Source: Neopusillimonas maritima
GTDB taxonomy: Bacteria; Pseudomonadota; Gammaproteobacteria; Burkholderiales; Burkholderiaceae_B
Assembly (NCBI RefSeq): GCF_040930455.2
Contig: NZ_CP170494.1
Strand: one strand, 5' to 3'
DNA length: 64,000 nt
In this document: positions 56,651-64,000 of the stretch, one piece after another
How the letters are laid out: every line of letters starts with the position of its first letter
How positions within the stretch are numbered: the first letter of the stretch is position 1
Made by a program: the position numbers and the translations under genes
Notes under the pieces: model-generated
Seen by the model: only the letters and a program-made list of their open reading frames with translations
The model's database searches: none
Told to the model about the DNA's origin: nothing

Positions 56651-57952
56651 TTATTGGCTACTGGGCACGACAAGCCGGGAAGGTGGAAACGCCAATGTGA
56701 ACAGGCTGCCTGCGCCCAGGCGGCTGTTAATCGTTAACTCTGCGTTATGACGCATCGCGACATGCTTTGTAATAGCCAGGCCAAGGCCGGTGCCGCCGGT
56801 GGCGCGTGAGCGGCCGCGGTCGACACGATAAAATCTTTCGGTTAACCGCGGAATATCTTGCGCGGCCACGCCAATGCCCGTGTCTTGTACCGAATAATGT
56901 GCACGTCCGCTTTCAGTTAAATACCAACTTACCGTAATGGTGCCGTCTTTAGGGGTATAGCGAACTGCATTGGTGAGCAAGTTGCTTACCGCCGAGGCAA
57001 GCTCCGATGCATTGCCTTGTATGTATAAATCATCGGCGATGTTCTCTACAAATACGTGCTGGTCTTTCGATAAGATTCGCGCCTGATTCAAAGCCGTGTG
57101 AATGATTTCGGCCATATTCACGGGCTCTCCCGACACGGAAGGCGATGATTCCAACGTCGACAGCGTGAGCAAGTCGGCCACAATGGCTTGCATGCGCTGG
57201 GCCTGGTCAATCATTAAATTCAGGTAGTGTTCGCGCTGTTCCGGTTCAATGTGTTCAGCGGGAATGGATTGCAGCGTTTCCAGAAAACCGACCAAAACCG
57301 TTAGGGGGGTGCGCAGTTCGTGTGAAACATTTGCTACAAAGTCTTTGCGGGTGGTTTCGAGCTTTTCCAATTGGGTGACATCACGCGTCACGATCAGATA
57401 CTGGCCAATACCGTAGGGCGTGAGCTGAACTAATATGGCGCGATTTTGGTCGTTGCGAACCAGGTGAAGCAACAGGGGTTCAGGCCACTTCGATTGCTGG
57501 GCGTACTCATGAAACTCGGGCGCGCGCAAAATATTGAAAATACTGAAGCCGCGGTCGGTTTCAAGGTTCAGCCCGGTGTGTTCGGTAGCGGTTTTATTGC
57601 ACCACGTTACCAGCATCTCTTCGTTTAACGTAATGGCGCCATCGGGTAACGCCTCGGCGGCAAGCATAATGCCCGCAACGTGTCGGTTTAGTTCTTCGAT
57701 TTCCAGACGGTCTTTACGCAGTTGCCGGTAGATGGGCGCCAGAATTTCGTCCCACGGGCCGACCGACGGGGGTGGGGGTGTATGAATATGACGAACCCAT
57801 TTGCGAATTTGAGAAAGTTGCGTCCCGCTCACCAGAATCATGCCGAGCAGACCTGCGGTTAAGACGAACCACCCTGTTGTTGGATTAATCCACTCACCCA
57901 CCGCCCAGCCAAGCAGTATCCAGGCGCCAAGTGAGATCAGGGTTTTCTGCAT
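56651..57952 (-). CDS. phoR: Phosphate regulon sensor histidine kinase PhoR
   Basis: A 433-residue kinase with two N-terminal membrane helices (about 5-19 and 24-42). A PAS domain (about 90-195) is followed by HisKA with FVANVSHELRTPLTVLVGFL (phospho-His near 212) and HATPase with AVSNLLTNAVRYTPKDG, VQDTGIGVAAQDIPRL, FYRVDRGRSRATGGTGLGL. Lies 44 bp after phoB on the same strand. It has the short periplasmic part normal for PhoR, which senses phosphate through PstSCAB/PhoU; those genes are not in the window. Confidence 0.93.
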   Translation of the reverse strand: MQKTLISLGAWILLGWAVGEWINPTTGWFVLTAGLLGMILVSGTQLSQIRKWVRHIHTPPPPSVGPWDEILAPIYRQLRKDRLEIEELNRHVAGIMLAAEALPDGAITLNEEMLVTWCNKTATEHTGLNLETDRGFSIFNILRAPEFHEYAQQSKWPEPLLLHLVRNDQNRAILVQLTPYGIGQYLIVTRDVTQLEKLETTRKDFVANVSHELRTPLTVLVGFLETLQSIPAEHIEPEQREHYLNLMIDQAQRMQAIVADLLTLSTLESSPSVSGEPVNMAEIIHTALNQARILSKDQHVFVENIADDLYIQGNASELASAVSNLLTNAVRYTPKDGTITVSWYLTESGRAHYSVQDTGIGVAAQDIPRLTERFYRVDRGRSRATGGTGLGLAITKHVAMRHNAELTINSRLGAGSLFTLAFPPSRLVVPSSQ

Positions 57953-57996
57953 GATAAGAGGCCTTGATGCTGCTTAGGTTGTTCAATTAGGTACGG

Positions 57997-58701
57997 TTAA
58001 GGCGTTGCACTGGGTAAGCGGGCGGCAAATCGATAGCCCGCACCGCGTACGGTTTCAATATGGTTTTCGTGTCCGCTGGGCTCGAGCGCTTTACGTAGCC
58101 GGCGAATATGAACGTCGACGGTGCGCTCTTCGACAAAGACATGATCACCCCATACCTGATCGAGCAATTGTGAACGGGAAAAAACGCGTTCCGTGTGCGT
58201 CATGAAAAAGTGTAGCAAGCGAAACTCAGTAGGGCCAATCGATAGAGCGGTACCGTTTCCGCTGACCCGGTGGGTGGTGGGGTCGAGAACCAATGTGCCG
58301 ATTTGGATAATGTCATCGGTGAGCTGGGGCGCGCGGCGACGCAACACGGCTTTGATGCGAGCCATGAGCTCTTTAGGTGAGAAGGGCTTGGTGATGTAGT
58401 CGTCTGCGCCGGCCTCCAGGCCTTCTATTTTGTCGTTCTCCGCCCCTTTTGCAGTGAGCATAATAACGGGAACGTGACGCGTTCTTTCGTCGGATCTCAG
58501 CTGTTTTGCCAGAGTGATACCTGAGGCGCCAGGCAGCATCCAGTCGAGCAAGATCAAGTCCGGTAGTTCGGCACGGATGAGCGTTTGTGCTTGTTCCGCA
58601 TCGAATGCGCGCAGTACCTTGTGTCCGGCAAATGACAGGTTCACAGCGATCAGTTCCTGAATCGCGGGTTCATCTTCAACGACGAGAATAGTGGTGTTCA
58701 T
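57997..58701 (-). CDS. phoB: Phosphate regulon response regulator PhoB
   Basis: A 234-residue OmpR-family regulator. The receiver has acidic residues in VVEDEP and phospho-Asp at 53 (LLDWMLPGASG). The C-terminal winged helix (about 135-230) has GPTEFRLLHFFMTHTERVFSRSQLLDQVWG and VDVHIRRLRKALE, very close to E. coli PhoB. The upstream DNA carries three Pho half-sites (58750-58778) and a -10 box, so the operon is autoregulated. Followed by phoR. Confidence 0.96.
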   Translation of the reverse strand: MNTTILVVEDEPAIQELIAVNLSFAGHKVLRAFDAEQAQTLIRAELPDLILLDWMLPGASGITLAKQLRSDERTRHVPVIMLTAKGAENDKIEGLEAGADDYITKPFSPKELMARIKAVLRRRAPQLTDDIIQIGTLVLDPTTHRVSGNGTALSIGPTEFRLLHFFMTHTERVFSRSQLLDQVWGDHVFVEERTVDVHIRRLRKALEPSGHENHIETVRGAGYRFAARLPSATP

Positions 58702-58735
58702 GGCGTTTTTGGGTTAAGGGTAAGGACCCTGCCAT

Positions 58736-58741
58736 ATTATG
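58736..58741 (-). promoter_or_regulatory. -10 element of the phoB promoter
   Basis: CATAAT on the minus strand, 8 bp downstream of the last Pho half-site and 34 bp before the phoB ATG. There is no TTGACA-like -35; the Pho box takes its place, as in PhoB-activated promoters. Confidence 0.65.
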
Positions 58742-58749
58742 GCTTGATT

Positions 58750-58778
58750 GTTACAGGTTTGTGAAAAATTCGTGACGG
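58750..58778 (-). promoter_or_regulatory. Pho box: three PhoB half-sites upstream of phoB
   Basis: Read on the minus strand there are three 7-base half-sites, CCGTCAC, TTTTCAC and CTGTAAC, each separated by a 4-base A/T-rich spacer (GAAT, AAAC). This gives an 11-bp period. The pattern matches the PhoB consensus CTGTCAT-N4-CTGTCAT and ends 48 bp before the phoB start. Confidence 0.82.
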
Positions 58779-58856
58779 TTGTCCAAATTCGTGGTAAGCC
58801 GCTGAAACCGGTGCGTTGGCTGGCGGGACATCGTGAGTTGGAGTACGATACGCGCT

Positions 58857-59621
58857 ATGAATCGTACTCCTTCTTCTCCTCCCTCAGGGCGTCAAACCCA
58901 CTTTGGCTATAAAACAGTCGATGAGGCTGAAAAAGCCGCCAAAGTCGCTCAGGTTTTTCATTCCGTCGCGCAGCGTTACGACGTCATGAATGATCTTATG
59001 TCAGCGGGTTTGCATCGGGCCTGGAAAGCTTTCACCATCGCCCGGGCCAATGTCCGCCCCGGCATGAAAGTGCTTGATATCGCAGGGGGAACGGGGGATT
59101 TGGCCAAAGCCTTAGCACGCAAGGTGGGAGCCTCGGGCGAGGTTTGGTTAACCGATATCAATGATTCCATGCTGCGCGTGGGTCGTGATCGTTTGGTCGA
59201 TAAAGGCCTGATTACACCGGTTACCGTGTGCGACGCTGAAAAGCTGCCGTTTCCCGACGCTTATTTTGATCGCATCACGGTAGCATTTGGTTTGCGCAAC
59301 ATGACACACAAAGAAATTGCGTTGTCGGAAATGCGCCGCGTGCTGAAGCCCGGCGGTAAGTTATTGGTGCTTGAGTTTTCGCGTGTCGCCAAGCCTTTGG
59401 CACCGGCGTACGATTGGTATTCATTTAATATCCTTCCCTGGCTCGGCAAAAATGTAGCCAAAGACGAAGAAAGCTATCGATATCTGGCCGAGTCCATTCG
59501 CATGCATCCCGATCAGGAAACCCTGGCGCAAATGATGCGCGATGTCGGGTTCGATCGCGTGCGCTATTTCAACTTAACCGCCGGCTTGGTTGCCCTGCAC
59601 GAAGGCGTGAATCTGGGCTGA
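58857..59621 (+). CDS. ubiE: Ubiquinone/menaquinone biosynthesis C-methyltransferase UbiE
   Basis: A SAM methyltransferase of about 254 residues for the C-methylation step of ubiquinone. THFGYKTVDEAEKAAKVAQVF-type N-terminus, RYDVMNDLMSAGLHRAWK, SAM motif VLDIAGGTGDLAKAL, ITVAFGLRNMTHKE and LKPGGKLLVLEFSRV are as in the family. The ATG at 58857 is preferred to an upstream in-frame start at 58833. Divergent from phoB; the gap holds the Pho box, which could touch both promoters. Confidence 0.96.
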   Translation: MNRTPSSPPSGRQTHFGYKTVDEAEKAAKVAQVFHSVAQRYDVMNDLMSAGLHRAWKAFTIARANVRPGMKVLDIAGGTGDLAKALARKVGASGEVWLTDINDSMLRVGRDRLVDKGLITPVTVCDAEKLPFPDAYFDRITVAFGLRNMTHKEIALSEMRRVLKPGGKLLVLEFSRVAKPLAPAYDWYSFNILPWLGKNVAKDEESYRYLAESIRMHPDQETLAQMMRDVGFDRVRYFNLTAGLVALHEGVNLG

Positions 59622-59743
59622 CGCGGCACTGGTTTTTGGATAGCCGATGTATTTGTGTTGAGCTTACGTTCAGGTTCTAGTAAGATTAAGGTTGTTGTCT
59701 TACAACCATCGATCAATCGATCGTTCACTGGAGCTTTACAAAT

Positions 59744-60712
59744 ATGTCTAGTCGCTTGTCTCGCTACTTTGCGGGTGTGCTCCTGGCTTTCAGCACCTTT
59801 GCCATGGTGTCTATTTCGTTCGATGCGGAAGCTCGTCGATTTGGTGGTGGCGCAAGTTTTGGCCGTCAGTCCACCAATGTTACGCAGCAACGTCAGGCGG
59901 CTACTCCGTCCACTACAACACAGCGCAGCACCTCGCAAAATACCGCGTCTGCGTCTACGGCCGCTGCGGGTGGGGCTGCCGCGCGTTCAGGTATGTCACG
60001 TTTCTTGGGGCCGATAGCGGGCATTGCGGCGGGCTTGGGTATCGCGGCACTGCTTTCGCAAATGGGTTTGTCGGGCGCATTTCTTGAGTTCATGTCCAGC
60101 CTGATTCTCATTGGTTTGCTGGCTTTTGCAATTATGTTTATTGTGCGCCGTTTGCGTGGCGCCGCTTCCGGACCCGCGACGCAAAGTGCGGGTATGCAGC
60201 GCAACAACCAGCAAGGGGCTCACGAGGTTTGGCGCACGCCATCGGCGCAACCAGAGGCGCCCTCTATGACGCCTGTTGCAGCAACCGATGTGCCGGGAAC
60301 GTTGTCAACCGCCGATCAAGACAGCTGGTTCATTCCTGATGATTTTGATACGGGCGCTTTTCTGGCAAATGCCAAGAAACAGTTCCTGGAGGTCCAGCGC
60401 CTGTGGGATGAAGGTAACATTGATGGGTTGTCTGAATATCTTACCGACGACATGGTCGCGGAATTCCGTCCCCAGATGCAAGCGCGTGAAGGTCTGTCAC
60501 AACATACCGAAGTTCTGCTGCTGAATGCGGAGTTGCTGGGTATTGAAGCTATTTCCGATGGACACTTGGCCAGCGTACGGTATTCGGGCATGTTGCGTGA
60601 AGAACCCGGTGCGGAAGCGGTTCGCATTGAGGAGGTATGGAACCTGTACAAAGCAGACGGCTCGGGCTGGTTGCTGGCGGGGCTTCAGCAACTGTCTTCG
60701 AATAACGGTTAA
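59744..60712 (+). CDS. Tim44-like domain membrane protein
   Basis: A 322-residue protein. The signal or anchor (about 1-28, ending in DAEA) is followed by a Gly/Ser/Thr/Gln-rich low-complexity stretch (about 30-75). Two hydrophobic segments (about 85-105 and 108-130) lead to a C-terminal Tim44/MBA1-type domain (about 190-320, KKQFLEVQRLWDEGN, DGHLASVRYSGM). Bacterial members sit at the inner membrane; their role is unknown. It lies between ubiE and ubiJ, a place seen in other Burkholderiales, and ends at a strong terminator (60741-60779). Confidence 0.88.
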   Translation: MSSRLSRYFAGVLLAFSTFAMVSISFDAEARRFGGGASFGRQSTNVTQQRQAATPSTTTQRSTSQNTASASTAAAGGAAARSGMSRFLGPIAGIAAGLGIAALLSQMGLSGAFLEFMSSLILIGLLAFAIMFIVRRLRGAASGPATQSAGMQRNNQQGAHEVWRTPSAQPEAPSMTPVAATDVPGTLSTADQDSWFIPDDFDTGAFLANAKKQFLEVQRLWDEGNIDGLSEYLTDDMVAEFRPQMQAREGLSQHTEVLLLNAELLGIEAISDGHLASVRYSGMLREEPGAEAVRIEEVWNLYKADGSGWLLAGLQQLSSNNG

Positions 60713-60740
60713 CAGCAAGTTTGTTGCATGTCGTCTTCCG

Positions 60741-60779
60741 GCCGGGCGGCGGTTGTTTAACAACCGTGCCCGGCTTTTT
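60741..60779 (+). terminator. Intrinsic terminator after the Tim44-like gene
   Basis: Outer stem GCCGGGC/GCCCGGC (60741-60747 and 60768-60774) and inner stem CGGTTG/CAACCG (60750-60755 and 60761-60766), loop TTTAA, then TTTTT. It separates the Tim44-like gene from ubiJ-ubiB. Confidence 0.92.
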
Positions 60780-60867
60780 GTTGGCGGCGTCGCGTTGTCC
60801 CTAAAACCGGTACACTTACGGCTGTTCCAAGATATTTTTCTATGCGTAGGTGCTGCGCATATCCATC

Positions 60868-61509
60868 ATGCTGCCTATTCCTGATTTTCTGGCGCCGGCC
60901 AGGGTTTTCGCCAAAGTACTCAATGGCTTGTTGGGGCGTGAGCAATGGGCTGCCGATCGTTTGGCCCGGCATGAAGGGAAAACGATTCGTTTTTATCTTG
61001 GCGCGCAGTCGGTATGCTTAACGGTGGTTGCGGGTGGTTTGGTTGAGGTTGCCTCGCGCGAGGCCCAACCGCAAGTTACTTTAACGCTCACCCCTCACCA
61101 ATTGGGCCAGGTTTTGCAGGCCGTGCGGCAGGGCAACACCGACGAGGTCGCTCATTTTTTGCATGTGGAAGGGGATGCCGGCCTGGCGACGATTGTGGCC
61201 GAGCTGGCGCGCACTCTGCGTTGGGATCCTGAAGAAGATCTTGCGCGTTTTGTGGGTGATGCTGCGGCGGTACGTGTAAGCGCCGGCTTCCGTTCTATTC
61301 TGGCGGGTGTGCAGCGATCCAGTGGGCGTTTTGCCGGAAATATGGCTGAATACCTTATTGAGGAGCGTCAGGTTCTGCTCGGACGGCATACACATGAAGC
61401 GTGGTCGGTGCAGTTAAGCGATTTGCAGGTCCGACTTGATCGTTTGGACGAAAAAGTAGGTGCACTCGAAACGCATGTGCATTCCAACCGAAATGGGGGC
61501 GGAAGGTGA
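60868..61509 (+). CDS. ubiJ: Ubiquinone biosynthesis accessory factor UbiJ
   Basis: A 213-residue SCP2-like lipid-binding protein. The N-terminal FLAPARVFAKVLNGLLGRE, the SCP2 core (IRFYLGAQSVCLTVVAGG, VTLTLTPHQLGQVLQA, FLHVEGDAGLATIVAELARTLRWDPEEDLARFVGD) and a C-terminal coiled coil (SDLQVRLDRLDEKVGALE) are present. It holds isoprenoid quinone intermediates for the Ubi complex. The ATG at 60868 is preferred over a GTG at 60850. Its stop overlaps the ubiB start by one base (TGATG). Confidence 0.93.
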   Translation: MLPIPDFLAPARVFAKVLNGLLGREQWAADRLARHEGKTIRFYLGAQSVCLTVVAGGLVEVASREAQPQVTLTLTPHQLGQVLQAVRQGNTDEVAHFLHVEGDAGLATIVAELARTLRWDPEEDLARFVGDAAAVRVSAGFRSILAGVQRSSGRFAGNMAEYLIEERQVLLGRHTHEAWSVQLSDLQVRLDRLDEKVGALETHVHSNRNGGGR

Positions 61510-63062
61510 TGACGTTTTTCCGTCTTGTCCGTATTATTTTAATATCCCTGCGATTCAGGCTTGATGAATTGGTTTTATCCAGCATCAAGCATCCCGTTGC
61601 GGTTTTTATGCTTCGCATTGTCCGCTTTGGGCGCCCCCCCCGAACCGATCGAGGCGTGCGTTTGCGCCTGGCGCTTGAGTCGTTGGGTCCGATTTTTGTT
61701 AAGTTCGGGCAGGTTCTGTCTACCCGGCGCGATTTAATTCCGCTGGATATCGCCGAGGAATTAGCCAAGCTGCAAGATCGTGTCCCGCCATTTCCGTCCG
61801 ACCAGGCCGCTGAATGTGTTCGCGTGGCGCTGGGACAGTCGCCCAATGAATTGTTCCGGCAGTTCGATAAAGATCCGGTGGCGTCGGCATCCATTGCCCA
61901 GGTGCATTTTGCAGTGTTGCACGACGGCCGAGAAGTCGCGGTGAAGGTCTTGCGGCCGGGCATGTTGCGTATCATTGAAAAAGATTTAACGTTAATGCGG
62001 GTATTGGCAGGCCTGGTGCAGAAGATGGCGCCGGATAGTCGTCGCCTGAAACCTCGTGAAGTGGTGGCTGAGTTCGACAAATATTTGCATGATGAGTTGG
62101 ATTTGGTGCGTGAAGCGTCGAATTGCAGCCAGTTGCGTCGTAATTTTGGCCCGGAAACAGGTCGGCAGAATTTGCTGACTGTTCCCGAAGTGATCTGGGA
62201 GTACACCACAACCACCGTCTTCACGATGGAGCGAATGCGCGGCATTCCGGTTAGCCAGATTGGGCGGTTGCGCGAAGCTGGTGTCGATATCAAGGATTTG
62301 GCCCGTACGGGAGTGGAAATATTTTTCACCCAGGTATTTTCCGATGGTTTTTTTCATGCCGATATGCATCCGGGAAATATTTATGTCTCTGATGCGCCGG
62401 AAACGCTGGGGCGTTATATTGCACTCGACTTCGGCATCGTGGGTTCGTTGTCGGAGCATGATAAAAACTATCTGGCGCAAAATTTTCTGGCTTTCTTCCA
62501 TCGCGATTACCGCCGCGTTGCCCAGTTGCATATTGAGTCTGGGTGGGTGCCGTCAAACACGCGCGAAGAGGAGCTGGAAGGTGCCGTTAGAGCTGTGTGT
62601 GAGCCCTATTTCGACCGTCCTTTATCGCAAATCTCCCTGGGGCAGGTGTTGCTTCGTTTATTTCAAACGTCACGCCGCTTCAACGTTGAGATTCAGCCTC
62701 AGTTGGTTTTATTGCAGAAAACCTTGTTGAATGTTGAGGGCATGGGCCGGGAACTCGACCCCGATCTGGACCTGTGGAAAACCGCCAAGCCGTACCTGGA
62801 AAACTGGATGCGCGAACGTGTAGGCTATAAGGGTTTTAAGCAGCGTCTTGATCAGGAGGCCGGGCAATGGTCGCAAATGTTGCCGCAAATCCCTCGCCTG
62901 GTCTATAGCAACTTGTCGCGGCCGGACTCTCTGCCGGGCCTGCAGGTAGAGATTCAGCGCCTCAGGAAAGCGCAAGAGCAGAATAACCGGTTGGTTTCCG
63001 CCCTTGTTGCGGTATTGGCGGTGGCCATTGGGGTGGCCATTTGGGCCATTGCGGGAAAGTAG
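61509..63062 (+). CDS. ubiB: Ubiquinone biosynthesis protein UbiB (atypical kinase/ATPase)
   Basis: A 517-residue ADCK/UbiB protein-kinase-like membrane protein. The KxGQ motif is in VKFGQVLSTRRDLIP and the nucleotide-loop motif in VASASIAQVHFA. The catalytic region is DGFFHADMHPGN then IALDFGIVG. One or two C-terminal membrane helices (about 493-515) are present. It uses ATP to help quinone-precursor extraction for the Ubi complex. The ATG at 61509 overlaps the ubiJ stop; translational coupling is likely. Confidence 0.96.
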   Translation: MTFFRLVRIILISLRFRLDELVLSSIKHPVAVFMLRIVRFGRPPRTDRGVRLRLALESLGPIFVKFGQVLSTRRDLIPLDIAEELAKLQDRVPPFPSDQAAECVRVALGQSPNELFRQFDKDPVASASIAQVHFAVLHDGREVAVKVLRPGMLRIIEKDLTLMRVLAGLVQKMAPDSRRLKPREVVAEFDKYLHDELDLVREASNCSQLRRNFGPETGRQNLLTVPEVIWEYTTTTVFTMERMRGIPVSQIGRLREAGVDIKDLARTGVEIFFTQVFSDGFFHADMHPGNIYVSDAPETLGRYIALDFGIVGSLSEHDKNYLAQNFLAFFHRDYRRVAQLHIESGWVPSNTREEELEGAVRAVCEPYFDRPLSQISLGQVLLRLFQTSRRFNVEIQPQLVLLQKTLLNVEGMGRELDPDLDLWKTAKPYLENWMRERVGYKGFKQRLDQEAGQWSQMLPQIPRLVYSNLSRPDSLPGLQVEIQRLRKAQEQNNRLVSALVAVLAVAIGVAIWAIAGK

Positions 63063-63173
63063 TATTTCTGTGTACTCTATCTAGTTCGGCGAATGTTGAA
63101 ATATTGCTGATATATCAAGGCTGTATCATTAAATAATTGGCTTTTGTCGTTGTGTGTTGTTATCTTAAGTGAG
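63063..63173. other. Gap between ubiB and the ferritin-like gene
   Basis: About 110 bp, T-rich, with no terminator hairpin recognised. It probably holds the promoter of the next gene; no confident -35/-10 pair was picked. Confidence 0.4.
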
Positions 63174-64000
63174 ATGTCTATGCTTTACCCTGAACTATTC
63201 AAATCAATGGAGGCGGTACGCTGGAATATGGCCACCGATATTCCGTGGGATGATTTTGACGGAAGCAAACTCTCCGACGAGCAGGCGTACACAATCAAGA
63301 TGAACGCCATTACAGAGTGGGCGGCACTGCCCGCTACGGAAATGTTTTTGCGCGACAACCGTGACGACAGCGATTTCTCGGCGTTTATGTCGATCTGGTT
63401 TTTTGAAGAGCAAAAGCATTCGCTTGTTCTGATCGAGTATTTGCGTCGGTTCCGTCCCGACCTCATGCCCACCGAAGAAGAGCTGCACAAGGTGCGCTTC
63501 GAGTTTGACCCTGCGCCGGCAATGGAAACGCTTATGTTGCATTTTTGCGGCGAAATTCGCCTGAATCATTGGTATCGGTGCGCTTCAGATTGGCATACCG
63601 AACCGGTTATCAAGGCCATTTATCAGACCATCGCTCACGACGAAGCTCGCCATGCCGGTGCCTATTTGCGCTATATGAAAAGGGCGTTGAATCAGAAGGG
63701 GCAAGAGTTGGGCGACCAGGCGCGCATGGCGTTTTCAAAAATCGGCGTGCTGATGGCTTCTGCCCACCGCACTCCGCAAGCTTTGCATCCTACCAATTTA
63801 CACGTTAACAAAGCGCTTTATCCTGAAGACACGGTGCAGTCGAAACTTCCTTCTCCCGGTTGGCTGGAGCAATGGCTCGATAACCAGATCCGGTTCGACA
63901 AAGACTGGGAAGGCAAGGTAAGCGCCCGCATTTTGCATAACTTGTCTTTATTAATGAACTCATCTTTCAAAACGGTTCAAGACCTCAATCGTTATCGCAA
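63174..64000 (+). CDS. Diiron ferritin-like protein (3' end cut by window)
   Basis: An open frame from ATG 63174 to the window end, 275 residues seen, no stop. It is a helical, ferritin-like superfamily protein with candidate diiron ligands E48 (NAITEWAAL), E79 and H82 (FFEEQKHSLVL), E127 (FCGEIRLNHW) and E157 and H160 (IAHDEARHAGAYL). The E-ExxH-E-ExxH pattern is that of carboxylate-bridged diiron oxidases and desaturases rather than iron-storing ferritin. ATG 63180 is an alternative start. The reaction is unknown; fatty-acid desaturation or another O2-dependent oxidation is conceivable. Confidence 0.82.
   Translation, partial: MSMLYPELFKSMEAVRWNMATDIPWDDFDGSKLSDEQAYTIKMNAITEWAALPATEMFLRDNRDDSDFSAFMSIWFFEEQKHSLVLIEYLRRFRPDLMPTEEELHKVRFEFDPAPAMETLMLHFCGEIRLNHWYRCASDWHTEPVIKAIYQTIAHDEARHAGAYLRYMKRALNQKGQELGDQARMAFSKIGVLMASAHRTPQALHPTNLHVNKALYPEDTVQSKLPSPGWLEQWLDNQIRFDKDWEGKVSARILHNLSLLMNSSFKTVQDLNRYR

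Noticed and set aside
59711..59728. ATCGATCAATCGATCG-like repeat before the Tim44-like gene
   Set aside because: Short and low in information; could be chance and has no clear operator match.

Overview
The window is a 64 kb stretch of core chromosome from a betaproteobacterium, most probably of the order Burkholderiales, family Alcaligenaceae (the Bordetella/Achromobacter/Pusillimonas neighbourhood). This rests on the 16S rRNA signature stretches, on the 16S-tRNA-Ile-tRNA-Ala-23S-5S order, and on gene orders known from this group (ubiE-Tim44-like-ubiJ-ubiB; kdsD-kdsC-lptCAB-hpf-ptsN-hprK-rapZ; rsmB-DUF4390-ntrYX). The genus cannot be fixed from sequence reading alone. I see no phage, insertion sequence, integrase, CRISPR array or other mobile element.

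Layout. 1-5.5 kb is the most accessory-looking part: a fumarylacetoacetate-hydrolase-family enzyme cut by the window edge, an orphan Liv-type substrate-binding protein, and an Lrp/AsnC regulator divergent from a homodimeric 2-oxoacid dehydrogenase E1 (AceE/MdeB type) that has no E2 or E3 gene beside it. 5.6-11.5 kb is a complete rRNA operon with a near-consensus promoter, two boxA antitermination sites, tRNA-Ile(GAT), tRNA-Ala(TGC), a 23S processing stem and a strong terminator. 11.6-25 kb holds an outer-membrane barrel, an RluA-type pseudouridine synthase, YggS, an orphan amino-acid binding protein, DprA, Def-Fmt, RimO, RsmB, DUF4390 and an NtrYX-type two-component system. 25-28 kb is a subtilisin-type autotransporter.

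28-37 kb carries a BioC-like methyltransferase, ComF, TrmL, the minus-strand set rhodanese-grxC-secB-gpsA and the plus-strand set gpmA-envC-ctpA-moeB. 37-42 kb carries a HAD nucleotidase, ArgB, a TlpA-like thioredoxin, a DolP-like BON lipoprotein, DiaA, YraN and RsmI. 42-50 kb is a long minus-strand block joining Kdo synthesis (kdsD, kdsC), LPS export (lptC, lptA, lptB) and nitrogen-PTS/carbon control (hpf, ptsN, hprK, rapZ), ending in rlpA; apt diverges from its head. 50-64 kb holds ilvA, a YqaA membrane protein, a giant FAD/Fe-S oxidoreductase, phoB-phoR with a clear Pho box, the ubiE/ubiJ/ubiB ubiquinone genes with a Tim44-like gene between them, and the start of a diiron ferritin-like gene cut by the window end.

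Most of the window is ordinary housekeeping sequence and I do not see a convincing undescribed multi-gene system. The points most worth a second look are: the NtrX-type regulator lacks the sigma-54 AAA+ domain and rpoN is missing from its usual place between lptB and hpf; the Lrp/E1 pair looks like a reduced mdeR-mdeB locus; three Pho half-sites lie in front of phoB; the 16S gene carries a 2-nt insertion in a near-universal segment; and a 1313-residue oxidoreductase fuses flavin, two 4Fe-4S and CCG domains.
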